DNA from: Niabella sp. | GTDB taxonomy: Bacteria; Bacteroidota; Bacteroidia; Chitinophagales; Chitinophagaceae | Direction: 5' to 3' | Length of the DNA: 64,000 bases | NCBI RefSeq assembly: GCF_030150205.1 | Contig: NZ_JASLGT010000001.1 | Location: 74,902 to 138,901, forward strand | Part shown: positions 36,776 to 44,515 of the stretch, in pieces | How the letters are laid out: each line of letters starts with the position of its first letter | How positions within the stretch are numbered: position 1 is the stretch's first letter | Made by a program: the position numbers and the translations under genes | Notes under the pieces: model-generated | Databases searched by the model: none | The model's input: only the letters and a program-made list of their open reading frames with translations | What the model was told of the DNA's origin: nothing

Positions 36776-37228
36776 ATGAAACACCCTGCGTACCCTTATG
36801 AAATAAGCTCCGGCACCCGGTATTCTTTTATGAGTACGGGAAGAAGCTGCATAGAAAAAGTTGTTGAATTTTCGCCTACTGCCATGCCCGATATCTATAA
36901 CCTGGGCTTTGGTGATCTATGTCCGGACGGAACGATGGACGACGCTGTAAATTCCAACAATGGAGACATTATAAAAGTTTTGGCCACAGTTATCCGCATT
37001 ATAAGAGCATTTACGCAGCTAAGGCCTCATATTAAAATAATGTTTGCAGGAAGCACTCCTGAACGGCAGCGGCTTTATCAGCGAATCTTAAAAATGTACC
37101 ACGCTGAATTCGTCAAAGAATTTATAATCACTGGCCTTATTGAAGATGAGAACCTTTATAAAGAGCTGTTTTTCAATCCACAAAAGGATATTTTTTATTT
37201 AGCCTTTTTTATTAAAAGAATTTATTAA
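36776..37228 (+). CDS. DUF6934-like protein
   Basis: A 150-aa soluble protein. The order GTRYSFMSTGRSCIEKVVEF, YNLGFGDL, MDDAVNSNNGDIIKVLATVIRII and IMFAGSTPERQRLYQRILKMY matches a Bacteroidota family I know as DUF6934 (moderately sure). The GST.xRxRLYQR motif is the most conserved part. No transmembrane or signal sequence. AT-rich compared with its neighbours, a hint of transfer. The 56-aa protein at 37238 starts only nine bases after its stop, so the two are probably a unit. Function unknown. Confidence 0.75.
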   Translation: MKHPAYPYEISSGTRYSFMSTGRSCIEKVVEFSPTAMPDIYNLGFGDLCPDGTMDDAVNSNNGDIIKVLATVIRIIRAFTQLRPHIKIMFAGSTPERQRLYQRILKMYHAEFVKEFIITGLIEDENLYKELFFNPQKDIFYLAFFIKRIY

Positions 37229-37237
37229 ATTTGTTAT

Positions 37238-37408
37238 ATGTGCATCTTGAAAAATACAAAGAAACGCAACGGGAAAAAACTGGTATTAGGAGGTGTTCCC
37301 ATTTACGCCGTTCAATTTGATCCTGTTATTGAGGGTACACTATTTAGCGATAAATTAAAGAAAGCAAATGTGCTTTTGGAGAAAACTGTTTTCCTGAAAC
37401 AACCTTAA
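37238..37408 (+). CDS. 56-aa partner protein of the DUF6934-like gene
   Basis: A small ORF from ATG 37238 (MCILKNTKKRNGKKLVLGG) to TAA 37406-37408. It is basic at the N-terminus and has a VPIYAVQFDPVIEGTLF central part and a Lys-rich end. No hydrophobic segment. The nine-base gap to the DUF6934-like stop and the same strand and AT-rich composition support it as a real gene. The pairing of a mid-size and a tiny ORF resembles a toxin-antitoxin layout, but there is no direct evidence for that. Confidence 0.6.
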   Translation: MCILKNTKKRNGKKLVLGGVPIYAVQFDPVIEGTLFSDKLKKANVLLEKTVFLKQP

Positions 37409-37587
37409 TACTTTAAACGCTGTATTTCCTGCGCTGCTGTATCCATTACCATGAGCGCTCAGGCCTGCCCTGACGCGATCGCAGCTCCTTTCATTTTTAA
37501 ATACCGGAATCAAAATCAGCGCAACCGCACCATTCTCCCTTTCCCGTATTTTTTCCGCCAACAGTGATTTTTTATTGTAGAATACAC

Positions 37588-37595
37588 TACATTTG
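37588..37595 (+). promoter_or_regulatory. -7 element for tRNA-Leu
   Basis: TACATTTG matches TAnnTTTG and lies 22 bases before the mature tRNA 5' end; the -33 region is T-rich rather than a clean TTTG. Confidence 0.5.
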
Positions 37596-37617
37596 CACCC
37601 CGAAACAGCGTTCTTAT

Positions 37618-37699
37618 CCGGATGTGGTGGAATTGGTAGACACGTCAGACTTAGGATCTGATGCCGCAAGGTGTGGGGGTTCGAGTCCCTTCATCCGGA
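37618..37699 (+). tRNA. tRNA-Leu (anticodon UAG)
   Basis: 82 nt. Acceptor stem ccggatg (37618-37624) pairs with catccgg (37692-37698), discriminator A at 37699. D-arm has gtgg and aattggtag. Anticodon stem tcaga/tctga surrounds loop cttagga, so the anticodon is TAG (37652-37654), reading CUA and other CUN codons. A long variable arm (tgccgcaaggtg) marks a class II tRNA; T-arm has ggttcgagtcc. CCA is not encoded. It precedes tig by 79 bases on the same strand. Confidence 0.97.
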
Positions 37700-37712
37700 C
37701 TTAACAGGTTTG

Positions 37713-37758
37713 AGGTTTAATGTTTAAAGTTAAAGTGATAACCTTAAACATTGAACCT
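37713..37758 (+). repeat. Imperfect inverted repeat between tRNA-Leu and tig
   Basis: Arms aggtttaatgtttaaagtt (37713-37731) and aaccttaaacattgaacct (37740-37758) are inverted with two mismatches over 19 bp, loop of eight bases. It lies in the tig leader. The words (tttaaagtt, aaccttaaac) belong to a degenerate repeat also seen near 34250 and 51950, so it may be a repeat rather than a regulator. Confidence 0.6.
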
Positions 37759-37778
37759 TTAAGCATTAAATAATACAA

Positions 37779-39185
37779 ATGGCGACAATTACACAAGAAA
37801 AAATTGGCCCTCTTCATGAAAAGCTCAGCGTAAAGCTGGAAAAAACGGATTACCTGCCCGGGTTTGAAAAGTCTTTAAAGGAGTATAGCAAGAAAGCCAA
37901 TATTCCCGGCTTCCGCCCCGGAAAAGTTCCCGCTGGTTTAATAAAAAAAATGTACGGTCCTTCTCTTTTTATGGATGAAGTACTGCGCTCTATTGATAAA
38001 GAAATCCTGAACTACCTGGATACCAACAAGGTAAATATTTTTGCCCAGCCACTTCCTTTGGAAAACGATATGGCAAAGCTGGATGCAAACAATCCTGTGG
38101 ATTATGATTTTCATTTTGAGATCGGTTTAAAACCCGACTTTAAAATGCTGGATCTGGCCAAACTGGATATTACCGGTTATAATATCGACATTACCGATGA
38201 AATGGTTAATGAAGAAGTAGAACGCCTGCAAAACCGGTATGGCAACATGACCGATAAAGATACCGTTGAAGCAGATGATAACGTAGTAAACGTAACGTTT
38301 ACCGAAACCAGTGCAGATGGTAGTGAAGTAGCAGACGGTATTAAAAAAGACAACTCCCTCCTGGTAAAATATTTTGCACCGGCTGTAAGAACAGCACTGA
38401 ATGGCAAAAAAGCCGGAGACAGCATCAATATCACCCTGGGTGAAGCGTTTGAAGAAAAGGAACTGGAGTTTATTGCACAGGACCTGGGCCTGAACAAAGA
38501 TGAAACAGCCACCAAAGAAAAAACCTTCAAACTGGAGATCACTAAAGTTGGCCTGCTGGAAAAAAAGGAACTGAACGAAGAGTTCTTCAACCAGCTCTAT
38601 CCTGCCGGTGATGTAAAGACCGAAGAGGAGTTCAAAGCAAAAGTAAAAGACGAGATCTATAACTACTGGGCATCTCAAAGCCGGAACCAGATCCACGATC
38701 AGCTGTTCCACAAACTGGTAGATGATACCAAAATAGAATTTCCCGAAACCTTCCTGAAAAACTGGCTGATCACACAGAACAACCAGCCGCAGGAAGGGGA
38801 AAATCCACAGCCCGCAAAAACGCCGGAGCAGATCGAAGCAGAAATGCCTGCTTTCCTGAACCAGCTGAAATGGACGCTCATCACCGAAAAGATCGTTGCA
38901 GATAATGCCATCCAGGTAGGTCCGGATGAGATCCGTGATTTTGCCAAACAGCAGCTGTTCCAGTACATGGGCGGAGCAATGGGCATGACAGACGATCAGC
39001 CTTGGGTGAACGACTATGTAGAGCGTATGATGAAGGACCGGAAATATGTAGAGGATGCGTATAACCGCCTGCAGTCCCAGAAGGTGTTTGAATGGGCAGA
39101 AACCAAGGTAAAGCCCAAGGCAACATCCATCAAAGCAGAAGATTTTGCTAAAATGGTAAGTGAGCACCAGCATCACCACCATTAA
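37779..39185 (+). CDS. tig: Trigger factor, ribosome-associated chaperone
   Basis: A 468-aa protein. The N-terminal ribosome-binding domain holds the signature IPGFRPGKVPAGLIKKMYG (residues 42-60). The middle PPIase-like domain (about 150-270) is divergent and may lack isomerase activity, as in other Bacteroidota. The C-terminal chaperone domain is helical. The protein ends with a natural HQHHHH tail. It binds nascent chains at the ribosome exit. In many bacteria tig is next to clpP and clpX; here a Fic gene and a phosphoesterase lie between them. Confidence 0.94.
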   Translation: MATITQEKIGPLHEKLSVKLEKTDYLPGFEKSLKEYSKKANIPGFRPGKVPAGLIKKMYGPSLFMDEVLRSIDKEILNYLDTNKVNIFAQPLPLENDMAKLDANNPVDYDFHFEIGLKPDFKMLDLAKLDITGYNIDITDEMVNEEVERLQNRYGNMTDKDTVEADDNVVNVTFTETSADGSEVADGIKKDNSLLVKYFAPAVRTALNGKKAGDSINITLGEAFEEKELEFIAQDLGLNKDETATKEKTFKLEITKVGLLEKKELNEEFFNQLYPAGDVKTEEEFKAKVKDEIYNYWASQSRNQIHDQLFHKLVDDTKIEFPETFLKNWLITQNNQPQEGENPQPAKTPEQIEAEMPAFLNQLKWTLITEKIVADNAIQVGPDEIRDFAKQQLFQYMGGAMGMTDDQPWVNDYVERMMKDRKYVEDAYNRLQSQKVFEWAETKVKPKATSIKAEDFAKMVSEHQHHHH

Positions 39186-39206
39186 TCGGAATAGTAACCG
39201 ACTTTT

Positions 39207-39240
39207 AAAAGACCGTCCCCAAAAGGCGGTCTTTTTGTTT
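39207..39240 (+). terminator. Rho-independent terminator of tig
   Basis: Stem aaaagaccgtc/ggcggtctttt (39207-39217 with 39225-39235, one G-U pair) around loop ccccaaa, followed by T-rich sequence to 39240. It lies 22 bases after the tig stop. Confidence 0.88.
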
Positions 39241-39358
39241 GTTAGGCCACCGCGTGTTGGGGTATGTAATAATATCAGGCATTACGCAAATGATCTCTGG
39301 GAACACTTATGTTCCTTAAACCCATTTCTGCATATAAATCCAAATAAGTATGCCATCT

Positions 39359-39384
39359 TTGATAGTATCAAATGATACTATCAA
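39359..39384 (+). promoter_or_regulatory. Perfect 12-bp palindrome, candidate operator of the Fic gene
   Basis: ttgatagtatca (39359-39370) and tgatactatcaa (39373-39384) are perfect inverted repeats with two bases between. It ends four bases before the chosen ATG (39389) and overlaps CATCTTTG (39355-39362), a near -7 element, so a dimeric repressor here would block transcription. A smaller palindrome ggaaca-ctta-tgttcc lies at 39299-39314. The binding protein is not identified. Confidence 0.6.
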
Positions 39385-39388
39385 TTAC

Positions 39389-40332
39389 ATGAAACCTCCA
39401 TACGAAATAACGACTCCAATATTAAAACAAATAGCATACATTTCTGAGAAGATTGGCGAAATAAATGCCAAACTATTAATCAGAGCAAACCCAACACTAC
39501 GAAAACAAAATCAGATCAGGACGATTCAATCCTCATTAAGTATTGAGGGGAATACACTTTCGGAGGAACAAATAACAGCAATTCTGGAAAACAAACGCGT
39601 TGTTGGTCCGCAAAAAGACATTCTGGAGGTTTTAAATGCTTTAGAGGCTTACCGGGCGCTACATTTAACAGAGAAAAAGACTTTCTTAAAGCGCATAAAA
39701 TATTGATGAATAATTTGATTGATCACCCTGGGAAATATCGAAATAAAAGCGTTGGCATCGTAAAAGGCTTAAAGGTTGAACACCTTGCCCCTCCAAACGA
39801 AAACGTTCCTTTTTTAATGAAGGAGTTATTCCGGTATTTAAAAGACATGTCGGAATTAACATTTATTAAAAGCTGTGTTTTTCACTATGAGATGGAATTT
39901 ATTCACCCCTTTATGGACGGCAATGGAAGGATGGGTCGATTTTGGCAAACATTAATCCTGATGAACGAATATCCGGTTTTTGAATTCTTGCCATTTGAAA
40001 CATTAATTGCAAAAAATCAAATTGAATATTACAAGGCGCTTCCTACAGCTGATAAAGAAGGAAAATCAACGGCATTTATTGAATACATGTTGGAAATGAT
40101 TGACTGCTCCCTTTCTGAAGTACTTGAAAATTCAGAAAAAAAACTATCCGGAAGGGACAGGATAACCTTATTCCTGGAAAACCAGGAAACTGAATTCACA
40201 AGAAAAGACTATATCAACTACTTTAAAAACATTGCTTCAGCAACGGCAAGCCGCGATTTAAAAAATGCCGTTGAAAATCATTTACTGTCAAAGTTTGGCG
40301 ACAAGAAAACGACCATTTATAAAAAGAAGTAA
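39389..40332 (+). pseudogene. Fic family protein (AMPylator) gene broken by one frameshift
   Basis: The N-terminal part, in frame from ATG 39389 (or 39350), carries the inhibitory motif SSLSIEGNTLSEEQ (class II, S/T-x3-E-G/N) and reads to NALEAYRALH. The C-terminal part lies in a different frame and reads FNREKDFLKAHKILMNN before reaching the Fic core HPFMDGNGRMGR (His near 39904) and a winged-helix-like tail. The join lies near 39655-39670 and needs one base gained or lost. Without the shift the length (about 315 aa) is normal. The second part has an ATG at 39703 and could be translated alone, but without the inhibitory helix. Base composition is AT-rich relative to neighbours. A real mutation or an assembly error is possible. 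Confidence 0.8.
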
Positions 40333-40335
40333 TCA

Positions 40336-41151
40336 TTACAACACAGCATCGTTAATCTTTTTAGTGGGGTTCATTATATACGTCAGCACACTTTCATCTG
40401 CCAGCAGTTCCACCACACGGAATCCCTGGTAGGACGTGCCCCAGTTACCGCCTACATGCGCATCAAAGACAAAGGGAATATCCAGCTTTTTTTTGATGCC
40501 GTCCTCATCATGATCATGCCCGTTAAAAACAGCCCTTACATTTTTATAGCGTTTCAGCAATGCCAGGAACTCCGGGCAATCGATACCATGCGTTGTTAAT
40601 TTGGCAGGATTGATATGCACGATCACGAAAAGATTTTTTGCCTTTTTGTGCTGCTCCAGTTTTTGTTCCATCCATTTCAGGTCCGGACAAATATATTCGC
40701 CCTTTTCATTAGAGGTAGTACTCGCCAGGAACACCGTGCCATTTACCACAAAATCATAGTTCACCGGCCGGTTCCAGATCCGCTGCCAGTGCTCCGGAGT
40801 TACCATATCATGGTTCCCGGGTGTTACATAGTATTTCATCTTTAACTGCTCAATCAGCGCCTTGGCCGCCGGGTAGTGCACCGGGTCATTATGCACAATA
40901 TCACCATTGAGCATGCAGAAATCAAAAGGTGTTTTTGCGTGTTCCTCGTTGATCCGCCCTATCACATTTTTTAAAAACCGGTCATAATCCGTATCCGGCT
41001 GGCCATAATGAAGATCAGATGCGATGGCAAAACGCACCATCTTTTTCTTTTTCAGCAGTGCTTCCGTCTGCGCTTCTGCCCGTACAATATTTCCGTTTGC
41101 CAGCAGTAAGAAAGCCGGCGCCGCTATTTTCAAAAATTCTTTGCGCTTCAT
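40336..41151 (-). CDS. Secreted calcineurin-like metallophosphoesterase
   Basis: A 271-aa protein with an export signal (MKRKEFLKIAAPAFLLLANG...RAEA; it has a single Arg-Lys pair, so Tat export is unclear). Metal motifs: SDLHYG, NGDIVHND, GNHD, VHINP and GHDHDEDG. The phosphate-ester substrate is unknown. It lies between the Fic gene and clpP on the opposite strand, interrupting the tig-clp order. Confidence 0.86.
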   Translation of the reverse strand: MKRKEFLKIAAPAFLLLANGNIVRAEAQTEALLKKKKMVRFAIASDLHYGQPDTDYDRFLKNVIGRINEEHAKTPFDFCMLNGDIVHNDPVHYPAAKALIEQLKMKYYVTPGNHDMVTPEHWQRIWNRPVNYDFVVNGTVFLASTTSNEKGEYICPDLKWMEQKLEQHKKAKNLFVIVHINPAKLTTHGIDCPEFLALLKRYKNVRAVFNGHDHDEDGIKKKLDIPFVFDAHVGGNWGTSYQGFRVVELLADESVLTYIMNPTKKINDAVL

Positions 41152-41426
41152 TTTTCTGGATTTTGCTAAAGTTATCTCAATTTAAAGATATAACTGCCCG
41201 CCAATCCATCAAGAAATTATTAACAAAGAGCCCGTTTCAAGAGGGGCAACCTGCATATCTGACGAATTTGCCGGGGCAAAATCAGTCAAGTTGGCATTTA
41301 AAACCACTATTTTGCAAATGGAGAAATATTTGATTACTTTTAAAAGCTGTTTGCAGCTTAGCCGGCAAAGGCGCCGGGTAAGGACAGCAGCAGCCATTCA
41401 ATTTTAACCTGTAACTTAAGATTATT
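41152..41426. other. Divergent intergenic region before clpP
   Basis: 275 bases between the phosphoesterase and clpP. TTGGCA at about 41290 and TATTTTG at about 41315 could form a promoter towards clpP but the spacing is short. No ORF of note. Confidence 0.3.
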
Positions 41427-42110
41427 ATGACGTATAACTCAGAATTTGAAAAATATGCGGTAAAGCACCGGGGTATTTCAAGCAATACCCTGAACAGTTA
41501 TGGCAACCACCTGGTAACGGCCTTAACGCCCAATATTATTGAAGAGCGCCCGATGAATGTGGCCGTAATGGACGTATACAGCCGTTTAATGATGGACCGC
41601 ATCATCTTCCTGGGCTACCCGATCAACGACGAGGTGGCCAATATCGTAACGGCGCAATTACTGTTCCTGGACAGTACCGACCGTGTACGGGATATTAATA
41701 TGTACATTAACAGTCCCGGCGGCAGTGTTTATGCAGGATTGGGGGTTTATGATACCATGCAGTATGTAACACCGGATGTAGCTACCATCTGTATCGGTAT
41801 GGCCGCTTCAATGGGTTGTGTATTACTGGGTGCCGGTACCCATGGTAAAAGAGCCGCGCTGAAGCATGCACGCATTATGATGCATCAGCCCAGCGGGGGT
41901 ATTGGCGGGCAAGCCAGTGATATTGAGATCACGGTAAACGAGATCCGTAAATTAAAAAGAGAGCTGTATGAAATTGTAAATCATCATACCGACAAACCCA
42001 TCGATCAGATCGAAAAAGATTTTGAGCGGGATAAATGGATGACCGCTGCAGAAGCTAAAGAGTACGGCTTTGTAGATGAAGTATTGCTGGTAAACAAAAA
42101 GAAAAAATAA
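41427..42110 (+). CDS. clpP: ATP-dependent Clp protease proteolytic subunit, paralogue 1
   Basis: A 227-aa serine protease with triad S128 (AASMGC), H153 (MMHQPSGG) and D202 (ERDKWM). The N-terminal 40 residues form a polar leader that may be cleaved or form the axial loops. It assembles into the 14-mer barrel with ClpX. It is first of three co-directional clp genes. Another complete ClpP follows, so a mixed or two-ring complex is possible. Confidence 0.95.
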   Translation: MTYNSEFEKYAVKHRGISSNTLNSYGNHLVTALTPNIIEERPMNVAVMDVYSRLMMDRIIFLGYPINDEVANIVTAQLLFLDSTDRVRDINMYINSPGGSVYAGLGVYDTMQYVTPDVATICIGMAASMGCVLLGAGTHGKRAALKHARIMMHQPSGGIGGQASDIEITVNEIRKLKRELYEIVNHHTDKPIDQIEKDFERDKWMTAAEAKEYGFVDEVLLVNKKKK

Positions 42111-42200
42111 TCCGTTAACCGGTTGAAACGTTTACAGGGGCTGATAGCAAACAGCTTGTTAACTGACCAACGGATCAACTATCAACAAAAAAATTACATC

Positions 42201-42854
42201 ATGATATCCAATTTAAAAGAAGATAAATGGTTAAATCCGCTTCGCTTTGATGGTGAAGGAGAAGAAGAAGAGCCCAAAGAGGCTACCGACAAACGGGATG
42301 ACCTGATGATGCTGAACAAACGCCTGGAACAGCTGTTCTTTGAAAAAAGAGCCGTGTATCTGTGGGGCGTTGTGGATGATAAAAGTGCCCGCGAAATCAC
42401 CACCAAGCTGCTGTTGCTGGATGCGGATAAACCCGGGGAAGAGATCAAATTTTACATCAATAGTCCCGGCGGTGTGGTTACCAGCGGGATGGTGATTTAT
42501 GATACCATGAAGATGATCAAAAGCCCGGTAAGCACCATTTGTATGGGTTTGGCGGCCTCGATGGGCAGTATCCTGTTAAGTGGCGGTGAAAAAGGGAAAC
42601 GGTATATCTATCCGCATGGAGAGGTAATGATCCACCAGCCTTCACTGGGTGGCTTTATCCGCGGCGTAAGCTCCGATCTGGAAATACAAGCCAAACAAAC
42701 TCAACGGGTTAAGATGATCGGCGCCCAGATCCTGGCAGAAAACTGCGGCAAAACCGTTGACGAAATCCTGCATGACTTTGACCGCGATTACTGGATGGAT
42801 GCGCAGGAAGCGATTGCCTATGGCATTGCAGACAAGGTTGTAACCCAGTTATAA
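42201..42854 (+). CDS. clpP: ATP-dependent Clp protease proteolytic subunit, paralogue 2
   Basis: A 217-aa protein from ATG 42201; the frame is open to a TTG at 42123, but ATG is preferred because the N-terminus then fits. Triad S120 (AASMGS), H145 (MIHQPSLGG) and D196 (DRDYWM) is complete. An acidic N-terminal stretch (GEGEEEEPKE) distinguishes it from paralogue 1. It lies 90 bases after the first clpP and is ended by a strong hairpin. Confidence 0.93.
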   Translation: MISNLKEDKWLNPLRFDGEGEEEEPKEATDKRDDLMMLNKRLEQLFFEKRAVYLWGVVDDKSAREITTKLLLLDADKPGEEIKFYINSPGGVVTSGMVIYDTMKMIKSPVSTICMGLAASMGSILLSGGEKGKRYIYPHGEVMIHQPSLGGFIRGVSSDLEIQAKQTQRVKMIGAQILAENCGKTVDEILHDFDRDYWMDAQEAIAYGIADKVVTQL

Positions 42855-42893
42855 GCGCATCCCGAAAAGTAATAATTATATCATAAAAAATGG

Positions 42894-42922
42894 AAAATCG
42901 CTGTATTCGCAGCGATTTTTTT
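42894..42922 (+). terminator. Rho-independent terminator after the clpP pair
   Basis: Stem aaaatcgctg/cagcgatttt (10 bp) with a six-base loop, followed by T to 42922. It separates the clpP pair from clpX, so clpX probably has its own promoter. Confidence 0.88.
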
Positions 42923-42929
42923 AACTTTG
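42922..42929 (+). promoter_or_regulatory. -7 promoter element of clpX
   Basis: TAACTTTG fits TAnnTTTG and starts in the terminator tail, 26 bases before the clpX ATG. The -33 box overlaps the hairpin and is weak. Confidence 0.5.
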
Positions 42930-42955
42930 CACATTAATTCTTTAATTACTGGACT

Positions 42956-44203
42956 ATGCCGGATAACGTGTTGAAATGTTCATTTTGCGGAAGAAACCGG
43001 GACGAGGTAGAAATACTGATCGCCGGGCAGGATGGGCATATTTGTGAAAACTGTGTGGAACATGCACAGGAAATTATTAACCAGGAGCTTCATTTCAGGG
43101 AAGATACCAAAACCGTCAGCGGCTTCAATCAATCGATCCGGAAGCCCGTGGAGATCAAAACCTTCCTGGACGACTATGTAATTGGCCAGAACGATGCCAA
43201 AAAAGTACTGGCAGTAGCCGTTTACAATCATTATAAACGATTGAAACAAAAGAACCGCGATCTTGATAATCATAATGATGTGGAGATCGAAAAAAGCAAT
43301 ATCATCATGGTGGGTGAAACCGGAACCGGTAAAACCCTCCTGGCCCGGAGCATTGCTAAAATGCTGAATGTACCCTTTGCCATTGTAGATGCCACGGTGT
43401 TTACAGAAGCCGGTTATGTGGGCGAAGATGTGGAAAGCATCTTAACCCGTTTGCTGCAGGTATGCAACTATGATGTAGAAGCAGCAGAACGCGGTATCGT
43501 TTATATTGATGAGCTGGATAAAGTGGCCCGTAAAAGCGATAACCCCAGTATAACCCGCGATGTAAGCGGAGAGGGTGTGCAACAGGGGCTGCTGAAACTG
43601 CTGGAAGGCACGGATGTACTGGTGCCCCCGCAGGGCGGCCGTAAACATCCGGATCAGAAGCTGATAAAAGTAAATACCCAGAATATCCTCTTTATATGCG
43701 GCGGAGCCTTTGATGGTGTAGACAAGATCATCGCACGCCGGGTACAAACCAATACCATCGGTTTTAATGTAGATAAAGATGAGCAGGAAGACATGAAGAA
43801 GAACCTCCTGCGCTTTGTAAACGCCCAGGATCTGAAAACCTTTGGATTGATTCCGGAGCTGCTGGGTCGGTTGCCGGTAGTAACGCACCTGGATCCGCTG
43901 GATGCCAGCACCCTGCGGGCGATTCTTACCGAGCCGAAGAACGCGCTGATGAAACAGTATAAAAAGCTGTTTGAACTGGAGGGCATCGAGCTGGAGATAG
44001 AGCCGGCGGTACTGGATTTTATGGTAGATAAAGCTGTTGAGTACAAACTGGGCGCCCGTGGGCTGCGCAGCATCTGTGAAAGCATTTTAACCGATGCCAT
44101 GTATGAACTGCCTTCTACTTCAGAAACCCGTTTTACCCTTACCAGGGATTACGCACGGCGTAAATTTGAAAAGAGCAAAATGGGGCTGGTAAAGGCTGCC
44201 TAA
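42956..44203 (+). CDS. clpX: Clp protease ATP-binding subunit ClpX
   Basis: A 415-aa AAA+ unfoldase. The N-terminal zinc-binding domain is C-x2-C...C-x2-C (CSFCGRNRDEVE and HICENCVEHA). Walker A is GETGTGKT (most homologues have GPTGxGKT, so the second residue is Glu, as in other Bacteroidota), Walker B is IVYIDELDK, pore loop GYVGED, sensor residues in GLIPELLGRLPV and GARGLR. It feeds substrates to the ClpP barrels. It is followed by a 48-aa gene. Confidence 0.96.
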   Translation: MPDNVLKCSFCGRNRDEVEILIAGQDGHICENCVEHAQEIINQELHFREDTKTVSGFNQSIRKPVEIKTFLDDYVIGQNDAKKVLAVAVYNHYKRLKQKNRDLDNHNDVEIEKSNIIMVGETGTGKTLLARSIAKMLNVPFAIVDATVFTEAGYVGEDVESILTRLLQVCNYDVEAAERGIVYIDELDKVARKSDNPSITRDVSGEGVQQGLLKLLEGTDVLVPPQGGRKHPDQKLIKVNTQNILFICGGAFDGVDKIIARRVQTNTIGFNVDKDEQEDMKKNLLRFVNAQDLKTFGLIPELLGRLPVVTHLDPLDASTLRAILTEPKNALMKQYKKLFELEGIELEIEPAVLDFMVDKAVEYKLGARGLRSICESILTDAMYELPSTSETRFTLTRDYARRKFEKSKMGLVKAA

Positions 44204-44254
44204 GATTTTTTACTTTTATCCGAGACACTATTTTTTAAACATCAAACGCTTTAT

Positions 44255-44401
44255 ATGCAGGAATTAATTGACAAACTAAAAGCAGAAGCACAGCTGAGCG
44301 ATGAGCAGGCACAAAAGGCCATTGAAGCTGTAAAGAATTATATTATTGAGAAGTTCCCTATGTTTGAGGGTGCAGTGGCCAACCTCTTCGGACAAGGCTG
44401 A
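44255..44401 (+). CDS. Small conserved helical protein (48 aa)
   Basis: MQELIDKLKAEAQLSDEQAQ, then KAIEAVKNYIIEKF and FEGAVANLFGQG, ending TGA at 44399-44401. It is amphipathic and helical, without signal or membrane segment. It starts 51 bases after clpX and ends before a strong terminator, so it may be transcribed with clpX. The composition is normal for the neighbourhood and the pattern is of the DUF2780-like helical proteins. Function unknown. Confidence 0.7.
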   Translation: MQELIDKLKAEAQLSDEQAQKAIEAVKNYIIEKFPMFEGAVANLFGQG

Positions 44402-44425
44402 TTCCCCGGCATATCTTATATAATT

Positions 44426-44450
44426 AAAACAGGCTCCGGCCTGTTTTTTT
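44426..44450 (+). terminator. Rho-independent terminator after the 48-aa gene
   Basis: A 9-bp stem aaaacaggc/gcctgtttt with tccg tetraloop, followed by T to 44450. Confidence 0.9.
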
Positions 44451-44515
44451 ATTTCGGAGCTGGCGGTGAGCTATAACACCTCCCATATGAAGCAGCAGGC
44501 CCAGCAAACCAGTCC

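Noticed and set aside
38127..39182. 351-codon antisense frame opposite tig
   Set aside because: It is rich in Phe/Leu/His, typical of antisense to a Lys/Glu-rich gene, and tig is certain.
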